From Periplaneta americana (lineage: Eukaryota; Arthropoda; Insecta; Blattodea; Blattidae): DNA of 64,000 nt. Under the pieces are notes generated by a model, which saw nothing but the letters and a program-made list of their open reading frames with translations, did no database searches and was not told the origin of the DNA. The stretch covers positions 163,671,102 to 163,735,101 of the forward strand of contig NC_091132.1 of NCBI RefSeq assembly GCF_040183065.1, given 5' to 3'. The position numbers and the translations under genes were made by a program. This document shows positions 1 to 10,682 of this stretch, piece by piece. Within the stretch, counting starts at the first letter, position 1. Each line of letters starts with the position of its first letter.

Positions 1-603
1 TAAGCCCACCATCGGTCCCTATCCTGTGCAAGATTAATCCAGTATCTATCATCATATCACACCTCCCTCAAATCCATTTTAATATTATCCTCCCATCTGC
101 GTCTCGGCCTCCCCAAAGGTATTTTTCCCCCGTCTCCCAACTAACACTCTATATGCATTTCTGGATTCGCCCATACGTGCTACATGCACTGCCTCTCTCA
201 AACGTCTGGATTTAATGTTTCTAATTATGTCAGGTGAAGAATACAATGCGTGCAGTTCTGCGTTGTGTAACTTTCTTCATTCTCCTATAACTTCATCTTT
301 CTTAGCCCCAAATATTTTCGTAAGAACCTTATTCTCAAACACCCTTAATCTCTGTTCCTCTCTCAAAGTGAGTGTCCAAGTTTCACAACCATACAAAAGA
401 ACCGGTAATATAACTGTTTTATAAATTCTAACTTTCAGATTTTTTGACAGCGGACTAGATGACAAAAGCTTCACAACTGAATAATAACAGGCATTTCCCA
501 TATTTATTCTGCGTTTAATTTCCTCCCGAGTGTCATTTATATTTGTTACTGTTGCTCCAAGATATTTGAATTTTTCCACCTCTTCGAAGAAAAGATCTCC
601 AAA
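1..603 (-). mobile_element. LINE (family A) 3' part, 5'-truncated, runs off the left edge
   Basis: This is the C-terminal part of a non-LTR retrotransposon reverse transcriptase read on the minus strand. The translation carries EEVEKFKYLGATVTN, then a run ending in LYGCETWTLTLREEQRLRVF, which is the thumb and connection region typical of endonuclease-type LINEs. The same protein is found in two other copies in this window (23671-24665 minus and 25015-25678 plus), so it is a dispersed repeat. The copy is 5'-truncated near 603 and continues past base 1. The reading frame is open only from about 603 to 277; the distal part is shifted and stopped. The clade is uncertain (RTE-like by recollection of the motif). 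Confidence 0.85.
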
Positions 604-741
604 CCTTGTCATCCACACCAGGAGAAATTTGGTTTCTTTCTCTCTCCTTCCTACTTCTTCCTCTACCATTCTGAGAAGTAGTGCCACTGTTAGTGAAGAG
701 GTTAAGTAGGGTTTCATGAGGACATAGATTAGTAACAAGCA
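604..741. other. Unassigned sequence resembling 916-1075
   Basis: A short phrase here (gaggacatagattagt) resembles one in 916-1075 (gaggacctagattagt). The two stretches are probably parts of one degenerate repeat that is now split by the SINE at 742-915. Confidence 0.4.
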
Positions 742-915
742 GCCGGTGAAATGAGTCCAGGGTCCAGCACCGAAAGTTACCCAGCATTTCTCGTATTGGG
801 TTGAGGGAAAACCCCGGAAAAAACCTCAAACAGGTAACTTGCCCCGACCGGGATTCGAACCCGGGCCACCTGGTTTCGCGGCCAGACGCGCTGACCGTTA
901 CTCCACAGGTGTGGA
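742..915 (-). mobile_element. tRNA-derived SINE (family 1), 3'-truncated
   Basis: On the minus strand the element begins TCCACACCTGTGGAGTAACG and carries a B-box-like GGTTCGAATCC, then the unique body (CAAGTTACCTG...GGGTTTTCCCTC...). The usual tail, with the words CGCTAAATAACCTAAG and GATAAAGCGTCG, is missing at the low end. It is a Pol III-type retroposon, not a tRNA gene. Confidence 0.9.
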
Positions 916-1279
916 CGTGATAGAGTTAGGTGGAGTTAAATGACATAGTTCAGTTTGGATGTCAAAGATAAGGTTAGGAAGGTTTTGATGAGGACCTAGA
1001 TTAGTGACTAGTAGGTCTAATGTCAATGGATGAGCTAGAGTTTAATAAGGCGATAGATTAATGACGGCGCATCGAGCAAAAATGGCACAAGTGAATATCA
1101 GTCCTATAATCCCTCTCCTATATCATTTTTTGTTTCCCAAACTAGTTTCTGTCGATTAAAACGATATTTCCCGCATCACATCATATTTCTCCTTTATTTC
1201 TCTGTGATAACTTAGGGCCCGGAATTTTGTGCTAAAAATGTGGAAAATATTTATGCTTTTATATGCTATAAAATCTGAA

Positions 1280-1529
1280 CAGTCCACACCTGTGGAGTAG
1301 CGGTTAGCGCGTCTAGCCGCGGAACCAGGTGGCCCGGGTTCGATTCCCAGTCGGGGTAAGTTACCTGGTTGACGTTTTTTCGGGATTTTCCCTCAATCCA
1401 ATATGAGTAATTGGTGGGTAACTATCAGTGATGGAACCAGGACTCATTTCACCGGCATAATCACCTTCATCCCAGTCAGACGCTAAATAACCTAAGATGT
1501 TGATAAAGCGTCTTAAAACAACATACTAA
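1280..1529 (+). mobile_element. tRNA-derived SINE (family 1), full length with target duplication
   Basis: This is a complete copy: tRNA-like head (TCCACACCTGTGGAGTAGCG, GGTTCGATTCC), body, and the 3' tail CGCTAAATAACCTAAG...GATAAAGCGTC. It is flanked by the direct repeat AAAATCTGAA at 1270-1279 and 1530-1539, which I read as the target-site duplication. Confidence 0.92.
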
Positions 1530-1632
1530 AAAATCTGAAAATATGTTACCAAAAACTCGAATATATGTGATAACATTTTCTTAAATTTTACTAACTCTAC
1601 ATCCTATTGGTGTTACAGCGCGTAAAATACAT

Positions 1633-1894
1633 CTTTTTTTTTATTTTAGTAGGATATTTTACGACGCTTTATCAACATCTTAGGTTATTTAGCGTCTGAA
1701 TGATATGAAGGTGATAATGCCGGTGAAATGAGTCCGGGGTCCAACACCGAAAGTTACCCAGCATTTGCTCATATTGGGTTGAGGGAAAACCCCGGAAAAA
1801 ACCTCAACCAGGTAACTTGCCCCGACCGGGAATCGAACCCGGGCCACCTGGTTTCGCGGCTAGACGTGCTAACCGTTACTCCACAGGTGTGGAC
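1633..1894 (-). mobile_element. tRNA-derived SINE (family 1), full length
   Basis: This copy is inverted relative to the one 100 bp to its left. The A-rich end (poly-T on the plus strand) is at 1633-1646 and the tRNA-like head ends at 1893. Short flanking TACATC words may be the remains of the target duplication. Confidence 0.9.
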
Positions 1895-1970
1895 TTACAT
1901 CATTCTCAAATTCTCACTAGTGAAAGAATGTCGACTATCACGAAACAAGTCCTTGTACTGTGAAAATGTT

Positions 1971-2567
1971 CTTTATGCTCGCCCATGCCGAAATGTAGTA
2001 ATTATACACCTGGTAGCAGTCCTTTAATTCATGTCATTAAAGTACACCTATGCATTAAAGTTCAGGTTTTCAATTATTCTCGGATATGCAATCGAAAGAC
2101 AACTAGCAGGCTGGAAATCCAATACTGTCGCAGAAGGTTATGTTCTGTTACTATAATAATTAGCGTTAATTGTAAATCATATTCAAATAAATTAAATTTT
2201 TCATCTCGTTTTTCAATGTCGAATTAATTTCAAGGTTATATCAAGTTTACTCTCTAGGTTATATCAAGGTCGTCGGCATTCGTTGCCCGGAAAAAATCAA
2301 TACTTTTACGTCTGCGCACATCTCACAATTTACGAGATTGCACGAGGTCAGTTCGCTCCCTAGTCACATAATAATAAAATGAATACTTATGAATAATTTC
2401 AAGTTAGAAATATGGTCGAGCATAAAAAGTCGTATGAAACTTGCCTATAATGGTAATTAAGTCGCTCGTATGAAAATTACGAAACTCGCTTGCGCTCGTT
2501 TCATAAACATCCTCGCGTCTTAATTACTATCATTATAGGCTCGTTGCATAATGTACTATTATGCTCG
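1971..2567 (+). repeat. ~600-bp palindrome-tailed repeat, copy 1 (tandem with copy 2)
   Basis: This is an interspersed noncoding element that begins TTATGCTCGMCCATGCCGAAATG. Near the other end it carries the same start word inverted (GGTCGAGCATAAA), followed by a nested hairpin with arms around CCTATAATGGTAATTAAG and inner arms TGAAAC/GTTTCA. It ends GCTCGTTGCATAATGTACTA. Five copies are seen in the window. It has no open frame of note; the type is unknown, but it behaves like a nonautonomous DNA element. Confidence 0.75.
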
Positions 2568-3143
2568 ACCATGCCGAAATGTAGTACTTATACACCTGGT
2601 AGTAGCCCTTTAATGGACCTCATTAAAGTACATCTATTCATTAAAGTTCAGGTTTTCAACCAATCAGAAAGCACCATTGTAGCAATATGAAAGCGCAAGT
2701 ATCGATTATTCTCGGATATGCAATCGAAAGACAACTAGTGGAACGTCACGGAGGCTGGAAATCCAATACTTTCGCAGAAGGTTATGTTCTGTTACTATAA
2801 TAATTAGCGTTAATTGTAAATCATATTCAAATAAATTCAATTTGTCATCTCGTTTTTCGATGTCTAAATCAATTTCCAGGTTATATCAAGATTAATGTTC
2901 ATTTTACTCTCTAGATTATATCAAGGTCAATGACATTTGTTCCTCGGAAAAAATCAATACTTTCGCGTCTGCGCACATCTCACAATTTACGAGATTGCAC
3001 AAGGTCACTTCCGCTCCCCAGTCTGATAAGAATAATATGAATATTTATGAATAATTTCAAGTTAGAAATATGGTCGAGCATAAAAAGTCGTATGAAACTT
3101 GCCTATAATGGTAATTATAGGCTCGTTGCATAATGTACTATTC
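2568..3143 (+). repeat. ~600-bp palindrome-tailed repeat, copy 2
   Basis: This copy follows copy 1 directly in the same orientation and starts again with TTATGCTCGACCATG. Most of the tail hairpin is deleted: the two outer arms are joined with almost no loop. The copies are similar but clearly diverged, so the tandem arrangement is not very recent. Confidence 0.75.
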
Positions 3144-3233
3144 CACATCGCATGTTGTGAGCATGGTGTATTTTAATAATGCCAGTTCCTTTGCAGTGTA
3201 CGTCTGGAAATATAGTATGTATAGCACTCACGA

Positions 3234-3238
<5 letters not shown>

Positions 3239-3275
<37 letters not shown>

Positions 3276-3292
3276 ACCCACACACACCCCCC
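3239..3292. repeat. (CA)n microsatellite
   Basis: This is a dinucleotide array with a few CCCA interruptions at its end. The surrounding 3144-3675 holds no other feature I can name. Confidence 0.95.
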
Positions 3293-3675
3293 TCTCATGA
3301 ATGAGGTTTGGATAACTCAGACTTAATCCCATGGCAGCTTTCTTCATGTATGCCGCTTCATCAGTTAGAAGGAGAAGCATGTTATCATAGTTAATCCCAA
3401 ATGGCTATAACAACGCCACTAATCCATTAAATAATCTAGCTATAGTGGTATGGTTAGCAGCACTCATTTCTTGGCAGTTGTGAGGGAAAGACAAAGAAAT
3501 CACGAAAATATGTGAGTTTTATGTATTTATTCAAGAAACAAAGCTGTGTTGGAAAGAGTGGGTGAAGAAAGAATGATGCTGAAACTGATCAGAGAGAAGA
3601 AAAGGAATTGGCAGGGTCACTGACTGAGAAGAAACTGCATTCTGAAGGATGCACCAGCGAATAAGAATTAAATAG

Positions 3676-4325
3676 AATGGACAATGAGCGAATTTTCCTA
3701 TTTTGTTTCTCTGTGCACAGGCATTTAGTTCTACTTTCAATCGCTAGGGGTTAGTGTAATCGAGCACATGCTAAGTTAATAATTGAGTGTAGAGTTGAGA
3801 CACAGGATCCAAACATCGCCTACCTTATTGCATAATCCAGTAACGCTTTGCTTCAAATAAATTCAAGTTAATAGCTTCTAATTATTTCTCAGTGATAAAC
3901 TAGATGTAATAATAATTTTTTATGTTTTATATATAATCAATTATATTATAAAATAATAATATATTACAAAATTATGTATCAAATTTATTTAATAATTGTA
4001 TACAATATATAAGCATATGATTTTACTTTTCATAGGAATTTTGTTTTTCCATTGTCAGTGGTATTAAATCATTACATTTTAATTGTTGTTGGGGTCAACG
4101 TCTCAACACTCATTATAAAGGAACTCTAGAATCTAGACATTATAGTTAATGACGGATTTACTATTTCATTGGTCCAATTTATTTTGAGTACATAATGCAC
4201 CTAGATATATTAATTGTATCTCTGTTATATTCCGCTGTGTCGACTGCTAGCTGGTGTCATGTCAGCGCCAACTCTAGGGAAAAAGCAAAATCTCACGCTC
4301 AAGCTGGTTTGAAGGTCATTGAAAT
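3676..4325 (+). repeat. Dispersed repeat, inverted partner of 52075-52928
   Basis: About 650 bp here are homologous, in reverse orientation, to 52075-52928. Shared landmarks include GAGCGAATTTTC near 3690, GGTTAGTGTAATCGAGCA, a very A+T-rich middle, TTGTTGTTGGGGTCAACG, and GAAGGTCATTGAAATC at 4303. No coding capacity was recognised. The partner carries a MITE that this copy lacks, so this copy shows the empty site. Confidence 0.75.
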
Positions 4326-4909
4326 CAGTCCTGCTACATCAAAGGTACTGACGGGAAGTGTCCATACTGTATAATTATCTATACGTTGGATGCACTGGAA
4401 GGAATAGTGAACGCGAGAAGAGTTCGGGGCAAAAGAAGATATCAAATGATAGACGACATTAAAATATATGGTCATATAAAGAGACAAAGATGAAGGCAGA
4501 AAATAAGAGACTGGAGAATGCTGGATTTGCAGTGAAAAATCTGCCCTTGCGCAGAACTCCGCGAATGAATGAATGAATATATGGTTTTTATGAAATTTCA
4601 TTAACACTATGTGATTTAAAGACAAATAAATCAAGAAAATTTGAGTTTTATGTATTTGTTTCAAAATATTTGGTTTTATGCGCTAACATACAAAATGTTC
4701 ATTTTTTAAGTGAAATGAAACTTCGCCAATTGGGTCCTGGAGGTGCGTAACATCGCCATACGAAATTTCAGCTATGTTCAATGAAGCAAAAGATATATGT
4801 AAAAACATAAAATTCCAGGCCCTACATATTACACTTTTGAAGGTGTACATTTTCAATCTGTGCATACAGGCATTCAAGAATTCGCCACAATGCAAGCTAA
4901 GCCTTGCAC
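4326..4909. other. Unannotated stretch
   Basis: A+T-rich sequence with short open frames on both strands that I do not recognise. No repeat or gene can be supported. Confidence 0.5.
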
Positions 4910-4999
4910 CAGTGTTGCCAACAGTTCGTATAATCCCGCTAGATGACTTTCGAAAACCCGCGATTTTCTAGCAAATATCTCTACATTTTAATATATACT

Positions 5000-5000
<1 letters not shown>

Positions 5001-5059
<59 letters not shown>
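5001..5059. repeat. (AAT)n microsatellite
   Basis: Uninterrupted trinucleotide array. An open frame running across it (poly-Asn) is an artefact. Confidence 0.97.
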
Positions 5060-5060
<1 letters not shown>

Positions 5061-5383
5061 GTCAAGATAGAGCATCCACCCGCCAATGTAACGAATACTG
5101 CACACTTTTTTCATTCCCAATGTGGCGCTATAAAGCAATTTTCAACACTTTTATTACATACACAACATATTTAAATTCTTATTGGACTATATACATATAT
5201 ATGTTACCGTTAAAACCCAAAATCCGACAAAACCAGTTTCAACTAGTAAAAAGTAATTTTAAAATATAGATAAATAGAAAACGAATTTTCGTGAGATCTA
5301 GAATCAATGACAGGTTAGGTTTGGTTCGTATAGGTTTTTTTAGGCTTTTACCAAACAAAACCCTAAACAAACCAGACCTAATC

Positions 5384-6354
5384 CACAGTCTACTATATAC
5401 AGTCGCGAAGCTTGAGGTGATTTTTTGCAAATCTCGTGATAAAGCGCACCAAGCGGTTAGCAACTAGAAACAATAGACTGTCCACGGTCGACTATGGACT
5501 GTGTCGTATTTCCATTGAGTGCTAGCTCGTCGCGTATTTCACATTGATGCTTGTGAAATGTTCGTTATTGATTGTAATGAAAATGTTAATGGCTAAAATA
5601 CAATAATTGGAATAATAATATTTTACTAGAGACGTAGAAAAATTAAGTTTGTTTTAATGAAATTTATTGATCACGTTTTATTTTCAATTCTGGTGGGATT
5701 ATTATTGCTTAGGCCTACTTTTTTTTTTCAAAGGATATGTTTTTAATTATAGCTGTTAATTTTGTTGTTATTTTTATTTGTTACTTTACTAGGAACGTAG
5801 AAAAAGTCTGTTACAATACAATTTATTGATAACGTTTTATTTCCAATTCTGGTGTGATTATTATTGCTTAACCTCATCCCACTTTGTTAACTACATAAGC
5901 CTACACTACAAGTACTGGTACACGTAAGTTACTCCATTAATTCATATTTCCATTATTATTGTTGTAAAGGGAAATGCAAATTAATATTTATTGGTTTCAT
6001 AGTTAATTATCGCTATAATCTTGAATGAGTGAAGCTATTATAGTAAATTTCAGTTCGTTTTGCACAAACAAAAATAATATTAACCTATTTCTTGCAGGTA
6101 TCTTCGAGTTTATGGTGGAATTTAATATACTTCATTAAAATAATAAATTAACTTTATGCATTTAATATTTCAATAATGGAAGGAAGGTGTTAATTTTTCC
6201 AAAACAACACAACGAAAGTGTAACATATTTTGTCGTCTACTAGGAGAGAGATCTGCGATGATGAGGTGATAGTAGCGATCCTAGTGGTGGGCAAGTACCC
6301 ATGTTTGCATTTTTAGTACATATTGAGCTTCGCGACTGTATATAGTAGACTGTG
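5384..6354. mobile_element. hAT-type TIR element, long form of the CACAGTC MITE family
   Basis: The inverted ends are CACAGTCTACTATATACAG... and the reverse complement ...CTGTATATAGTAGACTGTG. They are flanked by a perfect 8-bp duplication, acctaatc, at 5376-5383 and 6355-6362. Terminal segments match the ~180-bp MITEs at 29250, 52428 and 53896, but this copy holds about 750 bp more in its middle. The insert includes two tandem ~90-bp units starting near 5616 and 5783 (each TTTACTAG.RACGTAGAAAAA...ATTATTATTGCTTA). No transposase frame is seen. Confidence 0.8.
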
Positions 6355-6546
6355 ACCTAATCTGAGAATGATTCTCGATTAGCCTATACGAAAACTCACA
6401 TTCTATCTTTATTTGCTTAAACTAGTTTTTACTAGCTGAAACTGGTTTTGACGGATTTTGGGTTATAACGGTAACATACATAATATGGAATTAACACTAC
6501 ATTAACACATCCATTATTTCACAGAACACACAATGAACGAATTAAT

Positions 6547-7198
6547 AGTACATTATGCAACGAGCCTATAATGATAGTAATTAAGAAGCGAGTATGGATG
6601 TTTATGAAACGAGCGCAAGCGAGTTTCATAATTTTCATACGAGCTTCTTAATTACCATTATAGGCGAGTTTCATACGACTTTTTATGCTCGACCATATTT
6701 CTAACTTGAAATTATTCATTTTATTTGTATCTAACTGACCTTGAGAAATACCTCGTAAATTGTGAGATGTGCGCAGACGCGAAAGTATTGATTTTTTTCC
6801 GAGGAACAGATGTCCACATTGACCTTGACAGCCTATAAGAACCTACAGAGTAAACTAAATATTAACTTTGATATAACATTGAAATTAAATTAGACATTGG
6901 AAAATGAGATGACAAATTGAATTTATTTGCATATTATTTACAATTAACGCTAATTATTATAGTAACAGAACAAAACCTTCTGCGACAGTATTGGCTTTCC
7001 AGCCTCCTTGACTTTTCGCTAATTCTCTTTCGATTGCATATCCGAGAATAATCGATACTTGCGGTTTTATAACGGTACAAAGCTGACTTGTCATTGGCTG
7101 AAGACCTGTACTTTAATGAGTAGGTGTACTTTAATGACATGCATTAAAGGACTGCTACCAGGTGTATAATTACTGCATTTCGGCATGGTCGAGCGTAA
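6547..7198 (-). repeat. ~600-bp palindrome-tailed repeat, copy 3
   Basis: The same family as 1971-3143, in reverse. The hairpin tail is at 6549-6690 (arms around GCAAGCGAGTTTC / GAAACGAGCGCAAGC) and the head, CATTTCGGCATGGTCGAGC, ends near 7193. Confidence 0.75.
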
Positions 7199-7440
7199 AC
7201 GTAATTATGAAAGGCGCTTATAATGCTAATATGAATTTCATTTCAGAAATTTTAAAGATTCAAAACCGCTAGTATTCGCGCTAAGCGGGATAATATAATT
7301 TTACCCGCAAGATGGTTATCCAAAAAAGCTAGATTTAGCGGGAAAACCGCTGAATTGGCAACAATGCCTTACATATAAATGCTGCAGTAAACTTTTAAAA
7401 ACATACGGCAATCACAATAAATATAGTCATTATTGTCTGA

Positions 7441-7870
7441 CATGGCTTGGTACGGCCCTGATGCTCCTTGGACCAAATGATCATATTTTAATTATTAGGA
7501 TACAACATAAATTGGAAACATGTCAATGCGATTATCAGTGCACCAAAAGAAAGTACTGTATTTTATTAATATGAATACACCAGAAATTAAGAAACACGTT
7601 AAACGAATTATCCTTGCACCAAAAACAGATCCTGGACCAAGACGTCATATTTTAATTATTTTGATATAATAATAATTAAGAAAAAAGTTTGCACGAAAAT
7701 GTATGTTCTGGACGAAAATGATTGTGGGTTATTTTAATTACTTACCTACAACGTCAAAAAAAAAGAACTAAGTAACATATTAAATTAATTATTCCTGCAC
7801 AAAAATGGTTGTCCCCTCGGTATGATCATATTTTAATTCTTAAATTACGGTACTTCATACTTTGTATGAT
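7441..7870. repeat. Degenerate tandem repeat, three units of ~165-180 bp
   Basis: The word TCATATTTTAATT recurs at 7481, 7645 and 7826, each time preceded by a GGACCAA- or GGTATGA-like phrase and followed or preceded by a TTATYCTGCACCAAAA-like phrase. The flanks 7367-7440 and 7871-8329 hold nothing I recognise. Confidence 0.55.
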
Positions 7871-8325
7871 AAAGTTGTTGATTGAGCCACAAGTCATGAT
7901 ATAGATTTTGTTCCTAAAGCGCTACGAAAGGGCATTCGTTCCTGTTCTTTTCATTTAATTAAGTCTAATTTAAACGATGTGCACATTGCACATACTCTTA
8001 TCATTTCTCCAAGTGCCATTAAGTAGTATAAGGTATGACATAAATAATAGCCAACATCCACCTTATAAAATAGCATGCATTGGAAAACAAAATTGTGAAT
8101 GACTGATATCAAAGTTGGGTAATTCACCAGCAGACCTACACTGAATGCAAAAATTTATAATATTCACGAGCAAAGACTTACCTTATGACACATTAATATG
8201 AAAATGAACCTGTCTTTACCGTACCGTATTAGTTACGTATTCGCAATTCAGATTGTAAAACAAATATTACAATATTCCCTGAACAGCTTTCTTTAAGATC
8301 AAGTCAGCCGTGGCAACGGAAACTA

Positions 8326-8327
<2 letters not shown>

Positions 8328-8391
<64 letters not shown>
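8328..8391. repeat. (AAT)n microsatellite
   Basis: Clean trinucleotide array of about 21 units. Confidence 0.97.
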
Positions 8392-8394
<3 letters not shown>

Positions 8395-9189
8395 ATCGGA
8401 AGTTTAGGCATTATGAATCATAAAAATAGGCACGCAAAAAGGCATCACAAATACTAAAATAGGCAGGCAAAAAGCTAAATAGCTAAAATACGGTACGCAA
8501 TAAAAGGCAATTACAAAAACCTTGCACTTTCCACAAAGGGATTTCGGCAGCAAGAAAAGCTTTACGTAAGTCGAATGCAAATTGAGATTTTCGAGTCGAT
8601 GTTGCAATTACTGTTGGAAGCAAAGAAATCTTCCCAGTAGCCTTGGAAAGTGTATTTTTGTGTTTGGTTGTACTGATATGTTGCGATATGAAATATTTAG
8701 CTAGCTACAACAACGTCGCAATGAAACTTGAAAGAAAAATAACCGTTAAAAATAACGTTAGACCCGCACTCATTGTTGCCTTGTCAAATAAACACAAGCG
8801 ATAATTAAAACGCTTACTGTTATACATTTTTGCACGGCAGCACTCATTGTTGCAAAGAGAATATGTACTGACTGAAAGACAATAATATAGGCTACATTCG
8901 GAGAAGTCACTTTCGTTGTAGCGGTTATAGAAATAAATTAAAATATACCTGTAGACAATGTTTAATAACAGATTAATAAATAATAGATAAATAATCAAAT
9001 AAAGGCAATAAATAACATTTATTTTGTAAATTAAGTATTTATATTAAAAAAGGTAGAAAAGGGCAACATAACACAGTGACATTTCAATCCCAACTTTATA
9101 CCTTTAGGTATAATTCATACAGATTTACTTTCAAAATGAAGATATATTTAGCACATTTAAAAAGGAATACTGCCAAAGTTCCAGTCTCT
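8392..9189. other. Unannotated stretch
   Basis: Short minus-strand open frames (8404-8607, 8705-8998) have no recognisable domain. Nothing else was supported. Confidence 0.45.
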
Positions 9190-9200
9190 GGGGGGGGGGG

Positions 9201-9230
<30 letters not shown>
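9190..9230. repeat. G9-A30 homopolymer junction
   Basis: A run of G is followed directly by a run of about 30 A. It may be the 3' end of a retroposon or an assembly-sensitive site. Confidence 0.85.
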
Positions 9231-9231
<1 letters not shown>

Positions 9232-9479
9232 TACTAAGAATGGAATCTACGTTTTGCATCAACAGTTACCAGTAGAAAGCTTCAGATTCAGAGGTTCTGA
9301 TGTACCGTCGCTGACTGTCCGGTTTTCGACCAGACAATCTGGGTTTCGGCTGAAAATTAACTTACCATGTCCGGGCAAACATGTCGACTGGACGAAAAAG
9401 TCTGGTTTTCTTAACTTCTTTAGAGTAACAAACGGAAAGACAAATTCTGAATTACAATAATTATTCTAATTAATTGTTA

Positions 9480-10260
9480 ACTAGTGGACTTACTCGTGTT
9501 AATTACGTAAGTTTGTGCGGCTTACAGCTGTTTCAGTGCTTCACGCACCATCCTCAGAGCCTACTAGATCTCGGCGTCATCTCGAACTTCTCTGCCTGTT
9601 ATGTGGGTGTGTTTGATTCTTGAAAGGTGTTGAAGAGTGGAGTTAAATAGTAAATAGTCTGTGTGTGTGTGTACTGAAATTGATCTGTGTGTTGAGAATT
9701 TGATCGGGGTGTGTTTTAGTGTCTTTGTATATTTCGTATTGTTCTAGTGTGTTGAGTTTTTGGTTCTTGGGTTGTATGTGTAGGATTTCCATGTCCGTAT
9801 TTATGTTATTGTATGTATGGTTAGCATTGGTTATGTGATCGGCGTATGTAGATGTATTGTGTCCTCTGGTTATTGCTTTAATGTGTTCTTTGTAGCGTGT
9901 TTGGAATGATCTCCCTGTCTGTCCTATGTAGAACTTATCGCAACTATTACATATGAGTTTGTATACACCTGTGTGGTCGTATTTATTTGTTTGTGTTTTT
10001 TGTATGTTGAGATGTCTTTGTAGTGTGTTTTCTGTTCTGTATGTTATGTTGTATTTCTGCTTTCTGAATGAAGATGCTATCTTATGTTTGCTTTTGTTTT
10101 CATATGTTAGTGTGATGTATTTCTTCTGTTTATGTTGTGTTTTGCGTGTTTTTGTGTTTGTTAAGTTTTTGTTTTGTTTTCTTATGATGTTGTCTATTAC
10201 GTTTGGGTTGTATCCGTTTTCTTGTGCTATGTATTTGAGTATGTTTACTTCTTCATGAAT
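9480..10260 (-). mobile_element. Penelope-like element, linker + GIY-YIG endonuclease + 3' end (copy 1, broken)
   Basis: On the minus strand the DNA encodes a Penelope-type C-terminal region. First comes the inter-domain linker with YIAQENGYNPNVID and KKYITLTYENKSKHK. Then comes a GIY-YIG endonuclease block with DKFYIGQTGRSFQTRYKEHI, a downstream TYADHI motif, and the closing NTLEQYEIYK phrase. The reverse transcriptase part is absent. The 3' end carries a hammerhead-like motif (9519-9561). The same family recurs at 33200-33560 and 48030-49260. It is a 5'-truncated, decayed copy. Confidence 0.85.
9519..9561 (-). ncRNA. Hammerhead-ribozyme-like motif at PLE 3' end
   Basis: Read on the minus strand: stem I strand GGCT, core CTGAGGA, one extra T, stem II GGTGC/GCACT, GAAA, a self-complementary CAGCTG (stem III), TA, then AGCC, which pairs with GGCT. 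This fits a type I hammerhead with a minimal stem III, except for the extra base after the CUGANGA box. Hammerheads of this type are known from Penelope-like elements. Activity is not shown. Confidence 0.6.
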
Positions 10261-10446
10261 AATTATTGATTAAACATTATCTTTATTCTGACATTTTATT
10301 TTCTCATGGTTAAGTAATTATTCGTAGGTGTACATGGCATTGTACTTGCAAGGAGTCTGCAACATAGTAACTCTGACTATAACGTTCCATTTCACGCTTT
10401 TATAAGATAACTTTCTTCATAACAAATGCTCCAGTAAGGATGTGAA
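10261..10446. other. Unannotated stretch
   Basis: No feature recognised between the PLE and the diverged SINE. Confidence 0.5.
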
Positions 10447-10630
10447 CATCCACCGCTATGGAGTAATGTTCAGCGCGTCTAGCCTTGAAAGAAGTGGGCC
10501 TGGATTTGAATCCTAGTTGGAATAAGTTAACTTACCTGGTTGGGGTTTTTCTGGTTTTTCTCTCAGCCAATTGAAGCATAATTACTGGGTAACTTTCGGC
10601 GTTGGATCTCAGACTCATTTCGCCATCATT
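10447..10630 (+). mobile_element. tRNA-derived SINE (family 1), old diverged copy
   Basis: A CATCCACCGCTATGGAGTAA head, a TTACCTGGTTGGGGTTTTTC body and GGGTAACTTTCGGCGTTGG identify the family. Divergence is much higher than in the other copies and the 3' tail is lost. Confidence 0.8.
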
Positions 10631-10682
10631 AATTCACATATCAACATCCATATCACAGCCCGGATTCAGTTCACGGTGCAGT

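Larger units (their letters stand above)
4910..7366. mobile_element. Composite hAT-like element with other elements nested inside
   Basis: The ends are inverted: CAGTGTTGCCAAC at 4910 and TTGGCAACAATG ending at 7366, each followed inward by a similar CCCGCTA-containing stretch. The 8 bp outside each end are ccttgcac and ccttacat, which match at 6 of 8 positions. An 8-bp target duplication is a hAT habit. Inside are an (AAT)n array, an inverted pair of arms (about 5200-5372 and 6363-6485), a 971-bp TIR element (5384-6354) and a copy of the ~600-bp repeat (6547-7198). No transposase is visible, so it is nonautonomous. The boundaries are inferred. Confidence 0.5.

Noticed and set aside
4943-5269. 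Open frame with a long Asn run
   Set aside because: Translation of an (AAT)n microsatellite; no conserved flanking protein.
9953-10258. 101-aa plus-strand hydrophobic frame
   Set aside because: Antisense of the Penelope-like linker/endonuclease region.
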